Positions 9,315-17,467 of a stretch of 50,333 bases of DNA are shown here, one piece after another (the stretch's first letter is position 1; each line of letters begins with the position of its first letter). The notes beneath the pieces are model-generated. The model saw only the letters and a program-made list of their open reading frames with translations, ran no database searches and was not told the DNA's origin. The DNA comes from an uncultured Porphyromonadaceae bacterium (GTDB taxonomy: Bacteria; Bacteroidota; Bacteroidia; Bacteroidales; Muribaculaceae): the NCBI GenBank assembly GCA_947643165.1, contig CANRVB010000018.1:1-50333 (forward strand), written 5' to 3'. The position numbers were made by a program, and so were the translations under genes.

Positions 9315-11947
9315 AACGTCATCTTCTGTTTATCCTCACGCTGATACTTACCGCATATGCGCTCACCGCACGCAACGTCTCGTTGCAATTCACCGACCAG
9401 CCAGCCGAAAAAGTCTTTGGCGAGCTTATGCGCCAGACAGGATGCAACTTCAGCTATAACTCATCTCTCTTGCGCGACCTGCGTATCTCTGTCCACGTCG
9501 ACAACGTATCCCTCGAGAGTGCCCTCTCCAGTATGTTCGCCGACACCGGCATCACATACTCCATCAAAGGCAACAACGTAGTCCTGAAACGCCGCAAAGG
9601 CTCTCCAGCTCCATCATCCGTCACTGTTTGCGGATATGTCACCGAAAAGTCATCCGGCGAAACCCTCATTGGTGCGGTGGTGAGTTGTGGGAAAGACGTC
9701 ACGGCCACCAACCTCAACGGATTCTACGTCCTCCATCTCGCCCCTGGACGCCACACGGTCTCCGTCTCCTATCCCGGTTTCTCGCCGCTGTCGGCAACCG
9801 TCAACACATCCTCCACTACTCGCGCCGACTTCCGCCTCGACGAGTCCGACACCTCACGTCAGCTTGGCGAAGTCACGGTCGAGGCCGACCGCGACCGGCA
9901 TCTCACCCTCAATAACCCCGGGATCGGACAGATCACCCTGACACGCGATTTCATCAAGTCTGCCCCCGCTATGTTCGGCGAATCCGATGTCATCAAGTCG
10001 CTCCAGATGCAGCCCGGTGTCTCTGCTGGCGTCGAAGGTCTCGCATCTATGTATGTCCATGGTGGCACTCACGACCAGAACCTCTATATGCTCGACAACG
10101 TGCCTGTCTATCAGGTCAGCCACTTCGGTGGCCTTTTCTCTGCATTCAATACCGAAGCCATCAAGAATGTCGACTTCTACAAAAGCTCCTTTCCCGCTCG
10201 CTACAATGGCCGTCTCTCAAGCGTTATGACCGTCAACACCCGCGACGGAAACAACCGTGAGCACCATGGGTCTTTCAGACTCGGACTCACTTCCGGAGCC
10301 TTCAATATCGATGGTCCTATCGTGAAGGACCGTACTACTTATTCACTGGCCGTCCGACGCTCTTGGTTCGAACTGCTCACCGTGCCGGGACTCGCCATCT
10401 ACAACAGCACCCGCTACGAGAAAGAGAAGACCACCGTCGCCCGCTACTCATTCATGGACGTTAACGCCAAGATCAACCACCGCTTCAGCGACAATAGTCA
10501 GCTGTCCGCCATGTTCTATTTTGGCGATGACTACCTCAAGGGCGGAAGCCGCTCATCTCGGTCTTCCGACACCGATGTCATCAAGCAGAAAAAGCAGAGC
10601 GACATCTCTCGGCTCCGCTGGGGCAACATTGCCGGTTCTCTCAGTTGGAAACTCCAGATCTCTCCCGTTCTGTGGAGCGAGGTCACTGCGTCCTACTCTC
10701 ACTTCACCTCCAACCTCCGTAATATTACCACCGATTTTGTCAAATACAACGAAGACATGTTCTCCGACCGCCGACGGTCATATCAGATGTCAAACAGCAT
10801 TTCCGATTGGTCTTTCCGGGCCGACTTCGGTTTCAACCCGGCCGCCGGTCACAAAATCACCGCCGGATTCTCTGGCACTGCCCATTCTTTCCGCCCCAAG
10901 AATGAGTCGACCCTCCTTTTCGACAAATCACAGCTCGTCTCCGACATCTCTGTGATCGATAGGACCAATGCCCTTGAAGGCGCCGCTTATGCCGGTTACG
11001 ACCTTCAGCTCTCTTCCTCCCTCCGCCTGCAGGCCGGTGTCAATGCAGGCCTGTTCTCGGCCTCCGGAACAACCAGATCCCATATCGACCCTCGTTTTTC
11101 AGCCGTATATCATCTCGGATCCACTTCTCGCCTCAAACTCGGTTATTCACGCACCAGCCAGTATGTCGTCCAGCTCACCGAGAGCGCCCTTGCCCTGCCC
11201 ACCGACCGTTGGGTACCTATATCCGGCCCCCTCAGGCCACAGCGCGCCGATCAGATTGCAGCCGGTTTCTACCACGGTCTACCATTCGGAATCTCACTCT
11301 CCGCCGAGATCTACTACAAGTGGCTGCACAACCTTCTCGACTACCGCGACGACTACTACATCATGCCCGACGACACCCCCTGGCAAAATCTCCTCTGCTC
11401 AGGATCAGGCCGTGCCAAAGGCCTCGATCTAATGCTTCAGCGCACTTATGGACGTGTCACCGCCAGCCTTGCCTACTCCCTTCTCTGGGCGGATCGTCTC
11501 TTTGCCGACAAAAACGGAGGGCGCCGCTTCCCATCCCGCTTCGACAACCGTCACAAGATCAACATTCTGGTCAACTGGCGACTCAACGACAAGTGGGAGT
11601 TCAATGCCGCCTGGACAGGCATGAGTGGTAACCGCATCTCGCTGTCTACCCAGGACTACGACCTCCTTCCCGTTCCCGGACTCCCCGCTATGGGCGACCC
11701 CAACTTCTCCGGAAACATCAGCCTACCCTCTTCGCTCAATAGCCACCGGCTTCCGTTCTACCATCGCCTTGACCTCAGCGCCAACCGCTACACAAGCCGT
11801 GGTATGTGGAATTTCTCGCTCTACAACGCCTATTGCAACATGAATGTCATCGCCATCCGCCACTGTGACACTTATTCCTACCGACGTTACGAGAAATTCA
11901 GGCTCATTCCCATCCTTCCGTCAGTATCCTATACCTGGTTTTTCTGA
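9311..11947 (+). CDS. TonB-dependent receptor with N-terminal STN and carboxypeptidase-regulatory domains
   Basis: The 878-residue outer-membrane protein has a signal peptide (about 1-20), an STN domain (about 25-95) used in signalling to anti-sigma factors, a CarboxypepD_reg-like domain (about 98-175), a plug (about 215-325, containing MYVHGGTHDQNLYMLDNVPVY) and a beta-barrel that ends in an aromatic residue (SVSYTWFF). Such receptors import large or scarce substrates with energy from TonB. The following DUF4249 lipoprotein is a common partner of this receptor type. The substrate is not visible; a polymer, peptide or metal complex are all possible. It is translationally coupled to the upstream anti-sigma gene. 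Confidence 0.9.
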   Translation: MKRHLLFILTLILTAYALTARNVSLQFTDQPAEKVFGELMRQTGCNFSYNSSLLRDLRISVHVDNVSLESALSSMFADTGITYSIKGNNVVLKRRKGSPAPSSVTVCGYVTEKSSGETLIGAVVSCGKDVTATNLNGFYVLHLAPGRHTVSVSYPGFSPLSATVNTSSTTRADFRLDESDTSRQLGEVTVEADRDRHLTLNNPGIGQITLTRDFIKSAPAMFGESDVIKSLQMQPGVSAGVEGLASMYVHGGTHDQNLYMLDNVPVYQVSHFGGLFSAFNTEAIKNVDFYKSSFPARYNGRLSSVMTVNTRDGNNREHHGSFRLGLTSGAFNIDGPIVKDRTTYSLAVRRSWFELLTVPGLAIYNSTRYEKEKTTVARYSFMDVNAKINHRFSDNSQLSAMFYFGDDYLKGGSRSSRSSDTDVIKQKKQSDISRLRWGNIAGSLSWKLQISPVLWSEVTASYSHFTSNLRNITTDFVKYNEDMFSDRRRSYQMSNSISDWSFRADFGFNPAAGHKITAGFSGTAHSFRPKNESTLLFDKSQLVSDISVIDRTNALEGAAYAGYDLQLSSSLRLQAGVNAGLFSASGTTRSHIDPRFSAVYHLGSTSRLKLGYSRTSQYVVQLTESALALPTDRWVPISGPLRPQRADQIAAGFYHGLPFGISLSAEIYYKWLHNLLDYRDDYYIMPDDTPWQNLLCSGSGRAKGLDLMLQRTYGRVTASLAYSLLWADRLFADKNGGRRFPSRFDNRHKINILVNWRLNDKWEFNAAWTGMSGNRISLSTQDYDLLPVPGLPAMGDPNFSGNISLPSSLNSHRLPFYHRLDLSANRYTSRGMWNFSLYNAYCNMNVIAIRHCDTYSYRRYEKFRLIPILPSVSYTWFF

Positions 11948-11986
11948 GCCGCACGCCTCGGTTATCCCACATAATTTTCATCTGTT

Positions 11987-12964
11987 ATGACCAGTACATT
12001 CCACACTCTGATTGCTGCGATCGCCATATCTCTTCTTACAGGTGCCTGCACCTCCGACATCGATATCCCCGACGAAGGCGCCCCCGTCATTGTCGTCAAT
12101 CTCCTCGCCCAGTCCGACAGTATTCTTTCGGCCAGTATCACCCATAGCTGGCCACATAGCTTGCACGATCGCCCCGATGTCACAGTCTCCGATGCCGTCG
12201 CGACTCTGCTTGTCAACGGCTCCGTAAGCCATACGCTCACCTACAATGAATCCACCCGCACCTACGTCTCCGGCTATCGCCCTGCCCAGGGTGACAGAAT
12301 TGAGATCTCCGTCACCTCCCCGACCTATGGATCCGCCTATGCCATGACCGAGATCCCACGCAAAGTGCCCATCGACAACTACTCCTTCATCCCCGTCGAG
12401 GTCACCGACTACAACGGTATCGTTAGCGACGGAACCAGTCTCACCTACCTCCGTACACTCGAGATCCGCTATTCCATCACCTTCACCGACCCCGCCGACC
12501 AAGAAAACTACTACCTCATCAGCGGACGCGTTTACCACGAGAATGGCGGAGGCACATGCTCCGACCCCATTCTCAACGAAAACGACTCTCCCCTCGACCT
12601 CATCTTCTCCTCCAACAAAAGCTTCGTTGTCTTTTCCGACCGCAGCATCAACGGAAAGACCTACACCCTCAACTACACCTGCACCTACACGCCCTTCATA
12701 CCCGTTGTCGATTTCGAGGCCGGACGCCTCACCGACCGCATTGCCGTCTGCTCCATCTCCCGCGACTACTATCTTTACCTTCTCTCCATCTACAAAAAGT
12801 ACGGCGAGCTCAACAGCAACCTTGAGAACTTTGGACTCACCGAGCCCAAGCAGATATTCACCAACATCACCAATGGCGCCGGCATAGCGGCAGCCATGTC
12901 CTCCGACACCATCTGCAATGACGTTCACGACATCGTTTGCGACTTTTTCGGCATTGACCTTTGA
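11987..12964 (+). CDS. DUF4249 family lipoprotein
   Basis: The 325-residue protein begins with a lipoprotein signal peptide (lipobox LTGAC, cysteine at about residue 21). It continues with the beta-rich pattern of DUF4249, including an early IDIPDEGAPVIVVNLLAQSDS segment and a late TNITNGAGIAAAMSSDT segment. DUF4249 proteins sit next to TonB-dependent receptors in Bacteroidetes and probably act as a surface partner, in a role like SusD. The biochemical role is not known. It lies 39 bases after the receptor gene on the same strand and is followed by a strong hairpin terminator. Confidence 0.85.
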   Translation: MTSTFHTLIAAIAISLLTGACTSDIDIPDEGAPVIVVNLLAQSDSILSASITHSWPHSLHDRPDVTVSDAVATLLVNGSVSHTLTYNESTRTYVSGYRPAQGDRIEISVTSPTYGSAYAMTEIPRKVPIDNYSFIPVEVTDYNGIVSDGTSLTYLRTLEIRYSITFTDPADQENYYLISGRVYHENGGGTCSDPILNENDSPLDLIFSSNKSFVVFSDRSINGKTYTLNYTCTYTPFIPVVDFEAGRLTDRIAVCSISRDYYLYLLSIYKKYGELNSNLENFGLTEPKQIFTNITNGAGIAAAMSSDTICNDVHDIVCDFFGIDL

Positions 12965-13020
12965 TCCCATTCCCCAAATCCTCATTCCCATCAATTAGAG
13001 CTATATTTATAACCTGTTGC

Positions 13021-13062
13021 ATACCAGCCCGACAAAAGATCTTTCTCTTGTCGGGCTGATAT
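13021..13062. terminator. Terminator between converging DUF4249 and outer-membrane barrel genes
   Basis: An 11-base perfect stem (13025-13035 with 13048-13058, CAGCCCGACAA and its complement), extended by three more pairs after one mismatch, encloses a 12-base loop. It lies between converging genes and can serve both. Confidence 0.72.
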
Positions 13063-13122
13063 GTCGCTCTTATATAGGGGGCTATATTCCTACATTTATT
13101 GTTCGTAGGTACTTATCTGTTT

Positions 13123-15204
13123 TTATCTTCCTCCGGCAGTCGATTTTTCGGTGCTGGCATCCGCATTAATCAGTTTGTTGGCGCCGCGCTTCTGTCGTCC
13201 CCATTGGATATTGTAGCTTACGCTGACGTATGGCATTCGCATATCAAGCCGTTGGTGTTGTTCATTGGTGTTCCATTTGCTTAGCATCTTGAAACCCTGG
13301 TCATATTTGCCGAACGGCATTATTACGCCTGCACCGAATTGCCAGTTTTTCCAGTTATAGGCCAGTTGGATGATGGATAGATTCTCACCCCAGCTTATTT
13401 TCTCACCCCAAAGGTCATGTTGGGCACGCACATATTGGCCCGCGAGTTCAAATCCCCAATGTGTGAGCACGACAGTTACATTCCCGCTCCAATTATGGTT
13501 ATAGAGCTTGTACCCGGTGCCACGCATACGCTCCACGCGATACTGAATGTGCCCGCTCGCCATCATCCAATTTGGGATAATATCAACCTGCGGAGACAGG
13601 AAGAATGTGAGATTCTGTAAACCCTTGCTGTTTTCGTATGATGTGATGAGTCGGTTGTCATCCCAGTAAAGATATGGTGTAATGGCATCAGGGCTTGTGA
13701 ATGCGCGTACACCGAATGTTCCTTCTACTTTTGGCAGACTGAAATTATAGCGAAGCGTAAGCATATACGATGTTGATGTTTTTAAGTCGGGATTACCTAT
13801 ACGCCATTGAAAACCGTCCATTTGTTGAGGTACTGCATTCGTTTCTGCAAGTGTCGGGGTTGACTGCCATGATTGGAAATCCAGTCTGAATCTGTGATTC
13901 TGGTTAAGGGTGTAGGCTATAGTGGCCTGCGGACGCAGGTTCCAGGAATGATTCCCTTGATTTGTTTCCTTGAACATGAATTCTGTATATTGGGCACCAA
14001 GTCCGGCGGTCAGGCTTACCTTGTTGATACGTTGGAAGTACTCGGCGAATAAATATACTTTGTCCTGTCGCTGGTGAAATATTTCACCTCCAAGATTCTC
14101 ATATTTCGAACGGTTGCGGTTCGCGGTATACGATGCTCCTGAAGTAAAACGGGAATTCCTCCAATTCCTGATATAGTCCGCCTCGATCGCGTATGCCTGG
14201 TTGCGGTCTTTTATCATTGTATGGATGTCGGTAAGGCTGCTTGTCGCGCCGGGCATTTGCTCTACATAATCAGAGTACGACTTGCCGTTGTATAATGATG
14301 CGTTTAAGTCGATCACAATAGTCTGACGCTTATCAAAGTGCTGTTCCAGATATGCCGAGAATTTTGGAGTGACACCTTTATCACCGTGAGTGTCGGTTAA
14401 AAGTATATCATTACCCCCATCGCTGAGTGATAAGCGTCCATTTGCTCTCCAGTCATTTGAAAATGTGGGAGCGGCGCTTGCCTGAACATAAAATATAGTT
14501 GTATCCGGTTTTATGTAGCTGTATGCGCCCCACAGTTTGCCGAAAGTATTGTCGATATTTCCTCCGAGTGGTGTCTCGGTGCGTGTCAGGGAACTGCCAT
14601 CGGTATACGTGAAAGTTTCCTTATAGTCACGGTACGATTTCACCTTGTTTGTGAGTTTGAACTTCGAGCCGATCTCAATCTGGGAGCGGCCACTGTTAAA
14701 CTTCGCGTCAGCGAAGTAGTCACCCCATGCTGCGTTGAGTGCCTGTCGCCCCTCTGTTTGTATAGAACCGCCGAGAGTAGGATTGGTAACGATGAAATTA
14801 AGCACATAGCTTGCGCCATTATAACGTACGCCGGGATTATCCATCCATTCCACTCTTTTTACTGTCTCAGGTAGCAGTGCTTTTACTTCATCAACCGTAG
14901 CCACACGTCCGTTTATGCGGACCTGCACAGTTTGTCCGGCGGCTTGAATTGAGCCGAGTGCATCTGTAACGGTGAGCGACGGAATCATCAGATTGGTCAG
15001 CAACTGCATTCCGTTGCTGGAGTTCTCAACTGCATTTTTCGATGGGTAATAGACATCCATATCTGTCTTGCGGATTACCTTGGGGGCCTGAACAACTACC
15101 TCGTTGAGTTCTTGCACTGCAATAGTGTCGGTCACTTCCTGCGCGTTTACGATGGTTGGAGCTACTGCCATCAGAACGGTTTGTGTAAAGAATTTTGCAT
15201 TCAT
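13123..15204 (-). CDS. Outer-membrane beta-barrel protein (PF14905-like, TonB receptor-related)
   Basis: The 693-residue protein has a signal peptide ending at about residue 21 (IVNAQE) and then a short TonB-box-like stretch (ELNEVVVQAPKVIRK). A plug-like domain (about 45-150, VRINGRVATVDEVKALLP) is followed by a barrel rich in aromatic beta-strands. The C-terminus continues past the last strand (VSYNIQWGRQKRGANKLIN), as in the OMP_b-brl_3 family, instead of ending in phenylalanine. The usual N-terminal carboxypeptidase-regulatory domain is missing. Its codon and strand composition differ from neighbouring genes. A TPR/HTH regulator lies upstream on the same strand. The substrate is unknown. 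Confidence 0.85.
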   Translation of the reverse strand: MNAKFFTQTVLMAVAPTIVNAQEVTDTIAVQELNEVVVQAPKVIRKTDMDVYYPSKNAVENSSNGMQLLTNLMIPSLTVTDALGSIQAAGQTVQVRINGRVATVDEVKALLPETVKRVEWMDNPGVRYNGASYVLNFIVTNPTLGGSIQTEGRQALNAAWGDYFADAKFNSGRSQIEIGSKFKLTNKVKSYRDYKETFTYTDGSSLTRTETPLGGNIDNTFGKLWGAYSYIKPDTTIFYVQASAAPTFSNDWRANGRLSLSDGGNDILLTDTHGDKGVTPKFSAYLEQHFDKRQTIVIDLNASLYNGKSYSDYVEQMPGATSSLTDIHTMIKDRNQAYAIEADYIRNWRNSRFTSGASYTANRNRSKYENLGGEIFHQRQDKVYLFAEYFQRINKVSLTAGLGAQYTEFMFKETNQGNHSWNLRPQATIAYTLNQNHRFRLDFQSWQSTPTLAETNAVPQQMDGFQWRIGNPDLKTSTSYMLTLRYNFSLPKVEGTFGVRAFTSPDAITPYLYWDDNRLITSYENSKGLQNLTFFLSPQVDIIPNWMMASGHIQYRVERMRGTGYKLYNHNWSGNVTVVLTHWGFELAGQYVRAQHDLWGEKISWGENLSIIQLAYNWKNWQFGAGVIMPFGKYDQGFKMLSKWNTNEQHQRLDMRMPYVSVSYNIQWGRQKRGANKLINADASTEKSTAGGR

Positions 15205-15236
15205 ATTACGGTATGATTTTTTGATTTCGATACCGC

Positions 15237-15269
15237 AAATTTATCTCTAAGCCAGTCTTAACGCCAAAT
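15237..15269 (-). promoter_or_regulatory. Predicted promoter for the outer-membrane barrel gene
   Basis: On the minus strand TTTG (15269-15266), a 21-base spacer and TAAATTTG (15244-15237) match the Bacteroidetes consensus. The start would be near 15230, about 25 bases before the start codon. Confidence 0.62.
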
Positions 15270-15363
15270 GTAAAAATCTAAAACCCACAGATCTAACATC
15301 CTGATTATCAGGCACGATTATGAATAAAAATCTAAAAATAGCATTCTCGTGCCTAAAACGGCC

Positions 15364-17007
15364 TTAACGCGACAGCTCCTCCCGCAGGAAAGCTATGACA
15401 TCCCCTTTCTCGGGCACTCCGATTTTCTTTTTCACCGACGATTTCCTTACATAGACTGAGGCTGCCGACTGTGATGTGACTACACTTATTTCTTTCGCAG
15501 AAAAACCTGCGGCCAACAGCACAATGGCTTGCTCTTCCTTTTCCGAAATTATATCACCGTAGCGGCTATGCAACTTTGTGTGGAATCCCGAATGAAGATT
15601 ATCGACTATCTCATACACATTGGTCCAATTCACCAATGGTCCATCCGAACCATTATCTACCGACGATATTTTACGCAGCATCTCCCGGTTCTGCTCAGTC
15701 GGAGTCTCGGCTACCATCTTTATGATGTTTAGCTGTTGGAGCATGGCTCGGCGCAATGCCTCATGACTGTCGGTGCATGCTGACGGTTTCTGAAGTTCAT
15801 CCACCATTCGTTGTAAGGTTTCGGCACGTTCCTCTGCCTCCACTGTCCTGCGCTTGCGTTTTTGAAGAAGCAAAATGCTACCTGCTGCAAGGATAAACGC
15901 AACGAGCGAGACAATCACAATGATATAAGTCTTGCGTTCGCTCTGCGACTTGAACAGCAATGCCCTGTTTTCCGCTTTCAGTATGTTTTTCTCCGACTCT
16001 GATTGCGTAAATTCCATTCTTTCGTATTGGTTCCGCCGGCTGTTGTTAAAAATAGCCAGTTGGCTTAGTCCGAGAATACCATCTTTTCGATATTTCAGGA
16101 ATTCGCGTAGTGGAGCCGCAAAACTCTCGTAGTAATTATTATCAACATCATCCCGAGCCACTGCACAGCTGTCGGCATAGTCTAATTGTCGCTGCGATTC
16201 AGTAAGATTCCCTAAATTGAAATAATTCAGAGCTTTCCAAAATTCTAAATATGGTATTGCTGAATTATGCGGAGCGTGCTCCAATATATAATCGATCAGA
16301 CGGTTGCTTTCTTCATATCTTCCAAGTTCTTCCAATATGCCCACTTTTTCATAAGTATATCTGAACTGGTCCTTTTCAAGATGGTTCCGTCGGGCATAAT
16401 CTATCAATTCTTCTATTATGATGAGTGCTGAATCGTTTTTTCCTGCAAACTGATAACTCTCACCAAGCCTATATAAATATTCCGTTTGATAAGTTGAGTC
16501 TGTATCTAATGATTGCAACTCCTTTATGAACCTGATGTTACGCTTGCTATCAAATTCTGCTCCACCGACTGTCATTCTCGTGCGCAGCAGTGTTATCTTT
16601 GCCTCTTTTGGAATATTCGTAAGTCCAATTAAAGAGTCCAGCAGACACAGCGAGCCCTCGCCATCTCCAAGCCAGAATCTGTGCATGGCATATAAATCAC
16701 CTGCTTGCAGGAACCTCTTTAAATCCCGGCCTCTGTAATATTCAAACGCATATTTGGTCAGTGAATCCGCTACCATTGAGTTTTCGCTTGCCTTATGCGC
16801 AGTACCGGCCACTATGCCATACAGTGCCCTGAGTGAATCCTCTTTCAATTCTTTCGGGTCAATCTCCCCTAAGATAAGGAGAGCACTGTCAGGATATACA
16901 GAAACAATTCTCTCTGCCTCCGAGAGAACCTTTTGATGTTGCGCCGACCGCGAGCACGAAATCATGCCAACGGCGACTAATACCAATGTCCAGATAAATT
17001 TCGTCAT
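15364..17007 (-). CDS. TPR-containing membrane regulator with LuxR-like helix-turn-helix
   Basis: The 547-residue protein has a lipoprotein-like signal (MISC, cysteine at residue 18) and about 300 residues of helical TPR-like repeats. A membrane helix (about 365-385) follows, then a basic KRKRR stretch, a coiled coil and a C-terminal LuxR-like helix-turn-helix (EKEEQAIVLLAAGFSAKEISVVTSQSAASVYVRKSSVKKKIGV as a region, about 490-533). The layout suggests a periplasmic sensor linked directly to a cytoplasmic DNA-binding domain. This is family inference. The barrel gene 160 bases downstream on the same strand is a reasonable target or partner. The gene shares its layout with the truncated regulator at 2-619. 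Confidence 0.82.
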   Translation of the reverse strand: MTKFIWTLVLVAVGMISCSRSAQHQKVLSEAERIVSVYPDSALLILGEIDPKELKEDSLRALYGIVAGTAHKASENSMVADSLTKYAFEYYRGRDLKRFLQAGDLYAMHRFWLGDGEGSLCLLDSLIGLTNIPKEAKITLLRTRMTVGGAEFDSKRNIRFIKELQSLDTDSTYQTEYLYRLGESYQFAGKNDSALIIIEELIDYARRNHLEKDQFRYTYEKVGILEELGRYEESNRLIDYILEHAPHNSAIPYLEFWKALNYFNLGNLTESQRQLDYADSCAVARDDVDNNYYESFAAPLREFLKYRKDGILGLSQLAIFNNSRRNQYERMEFTQSESEKNILKAENRALLFKSQSERKTYIIVIVSLVAFILAAGSILLLQKRKRRTVEAEERAETLQRMVDELQKPSACTDSHEALRRAMLQQLNIIKMVAETPTEQNREMLRKISSVDNGSDGPLVNWTNVYEIVDNLHSGFHTKLHSRYGDIISEKEEQAIVLLAAGFSAKEISVVTSQSAASVYVRKSSVKKKIGVPEKGDVIAFLREELSR

Positions 17008-17190
17008 GTCTATATCGCAAAATTACTAAATTTCCATTAATTTGGAGAATCTACCGGCCTATCTATTCGATGCTTTTCACCGGTCACTCCCATCTTTCCT
17101 GTTTCCATTGCAAAGTTACACCCCTTGCTCCCCCATTTTTTGCGAAATATCCCCCTTTATTCATTTTTTTCAAAAAAACTTTAACCAAAA

Positions 17191-17222
17191 TTTGGTCAGT
17201 TCAAAAATAAGTCATACCTTTG
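17191..17222 (+). promoter_or_regulatory. Predicted promoter for tRNA-His
   Basis: TTTG at 17191-17194, a 20-base spacer and TACCTTTG at 17215-17222 match the Bacteroidetes consensus fully. The start would be near 17229, about 50 bases before the mature tRNA. Confidence 0.7.
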
Positions 17223-17279
17223 CACCGTCAATCAGGAACAACACTTCCGGTAGCGTCCGAAAGACCTGATGATTCAAAT

Positions 17280-17354
17280 GGTGAGTATAGTTCAGTTGGT
17301 TAGAACGTCGGATTGTGGTTCCGAAGGTCTAGGGTTCGAATCCCCATACTCACC
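17280..17354 (+). tRNA. tRNA-His (anticodon GTG)
   Basis: The full cloverleaf can be drawn. The acceptor stem is GTGAGTA (17281-17287) with TACTCAC (17347-17353). The D-stem is GTTC/GAAC, and the anticodon stem TCGGA/TCCGA surrounds loop TTGTGGT with anticodon GTG at 17315-17317. The T-loop is TTCGAAT. The extra G at position -1 (17280) pairs with discriminator C73 (17354), the identity element of histidine tRNA. CCA is not encoded. The T-stem (TAGGG with CCCCA) contains an A50-C64 mismatch. Confidence 0.97.
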
Positions 17355-17362
17355 CTCTCATC

Positions 17363-17406
17363 GAAGTCCTTTCACGATTCATTTGTGAAAGGACTTCTTA
17401 CTTTTT
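17363..17406 (+). terminator. Terminator after tRNA-His
   Basis: A perfect 13-base stem (17363-17375 with 17385-17397, GAAGTCCTTTCAC and its complement) with a 9-base loop is followed by TTACTTTTT. It lies nine bases past the tRNA. Confidence 0.8.
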
Positions 17407-17467
17407 CCCTCCCCCCTCCATCGACTCTATCCTTGCGCAACCAACCTGAAGCAAATACCACCATAGC

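Noticed and set aside
11978-12994. Open frame of 338 codons antisense to the DUF4249 gene
   Set aside because: Low-complexity G/V/D-rich translation typical of a shadow; the sense gene fits the receptor operon.
17018-17118. Two -7-like elements (TAATTTTG and TAACTTTG on minus) upstream of the TPR/HTH regulator
   Set aside because: Neither has a -33 element at the proper distance, so no promoter is called.
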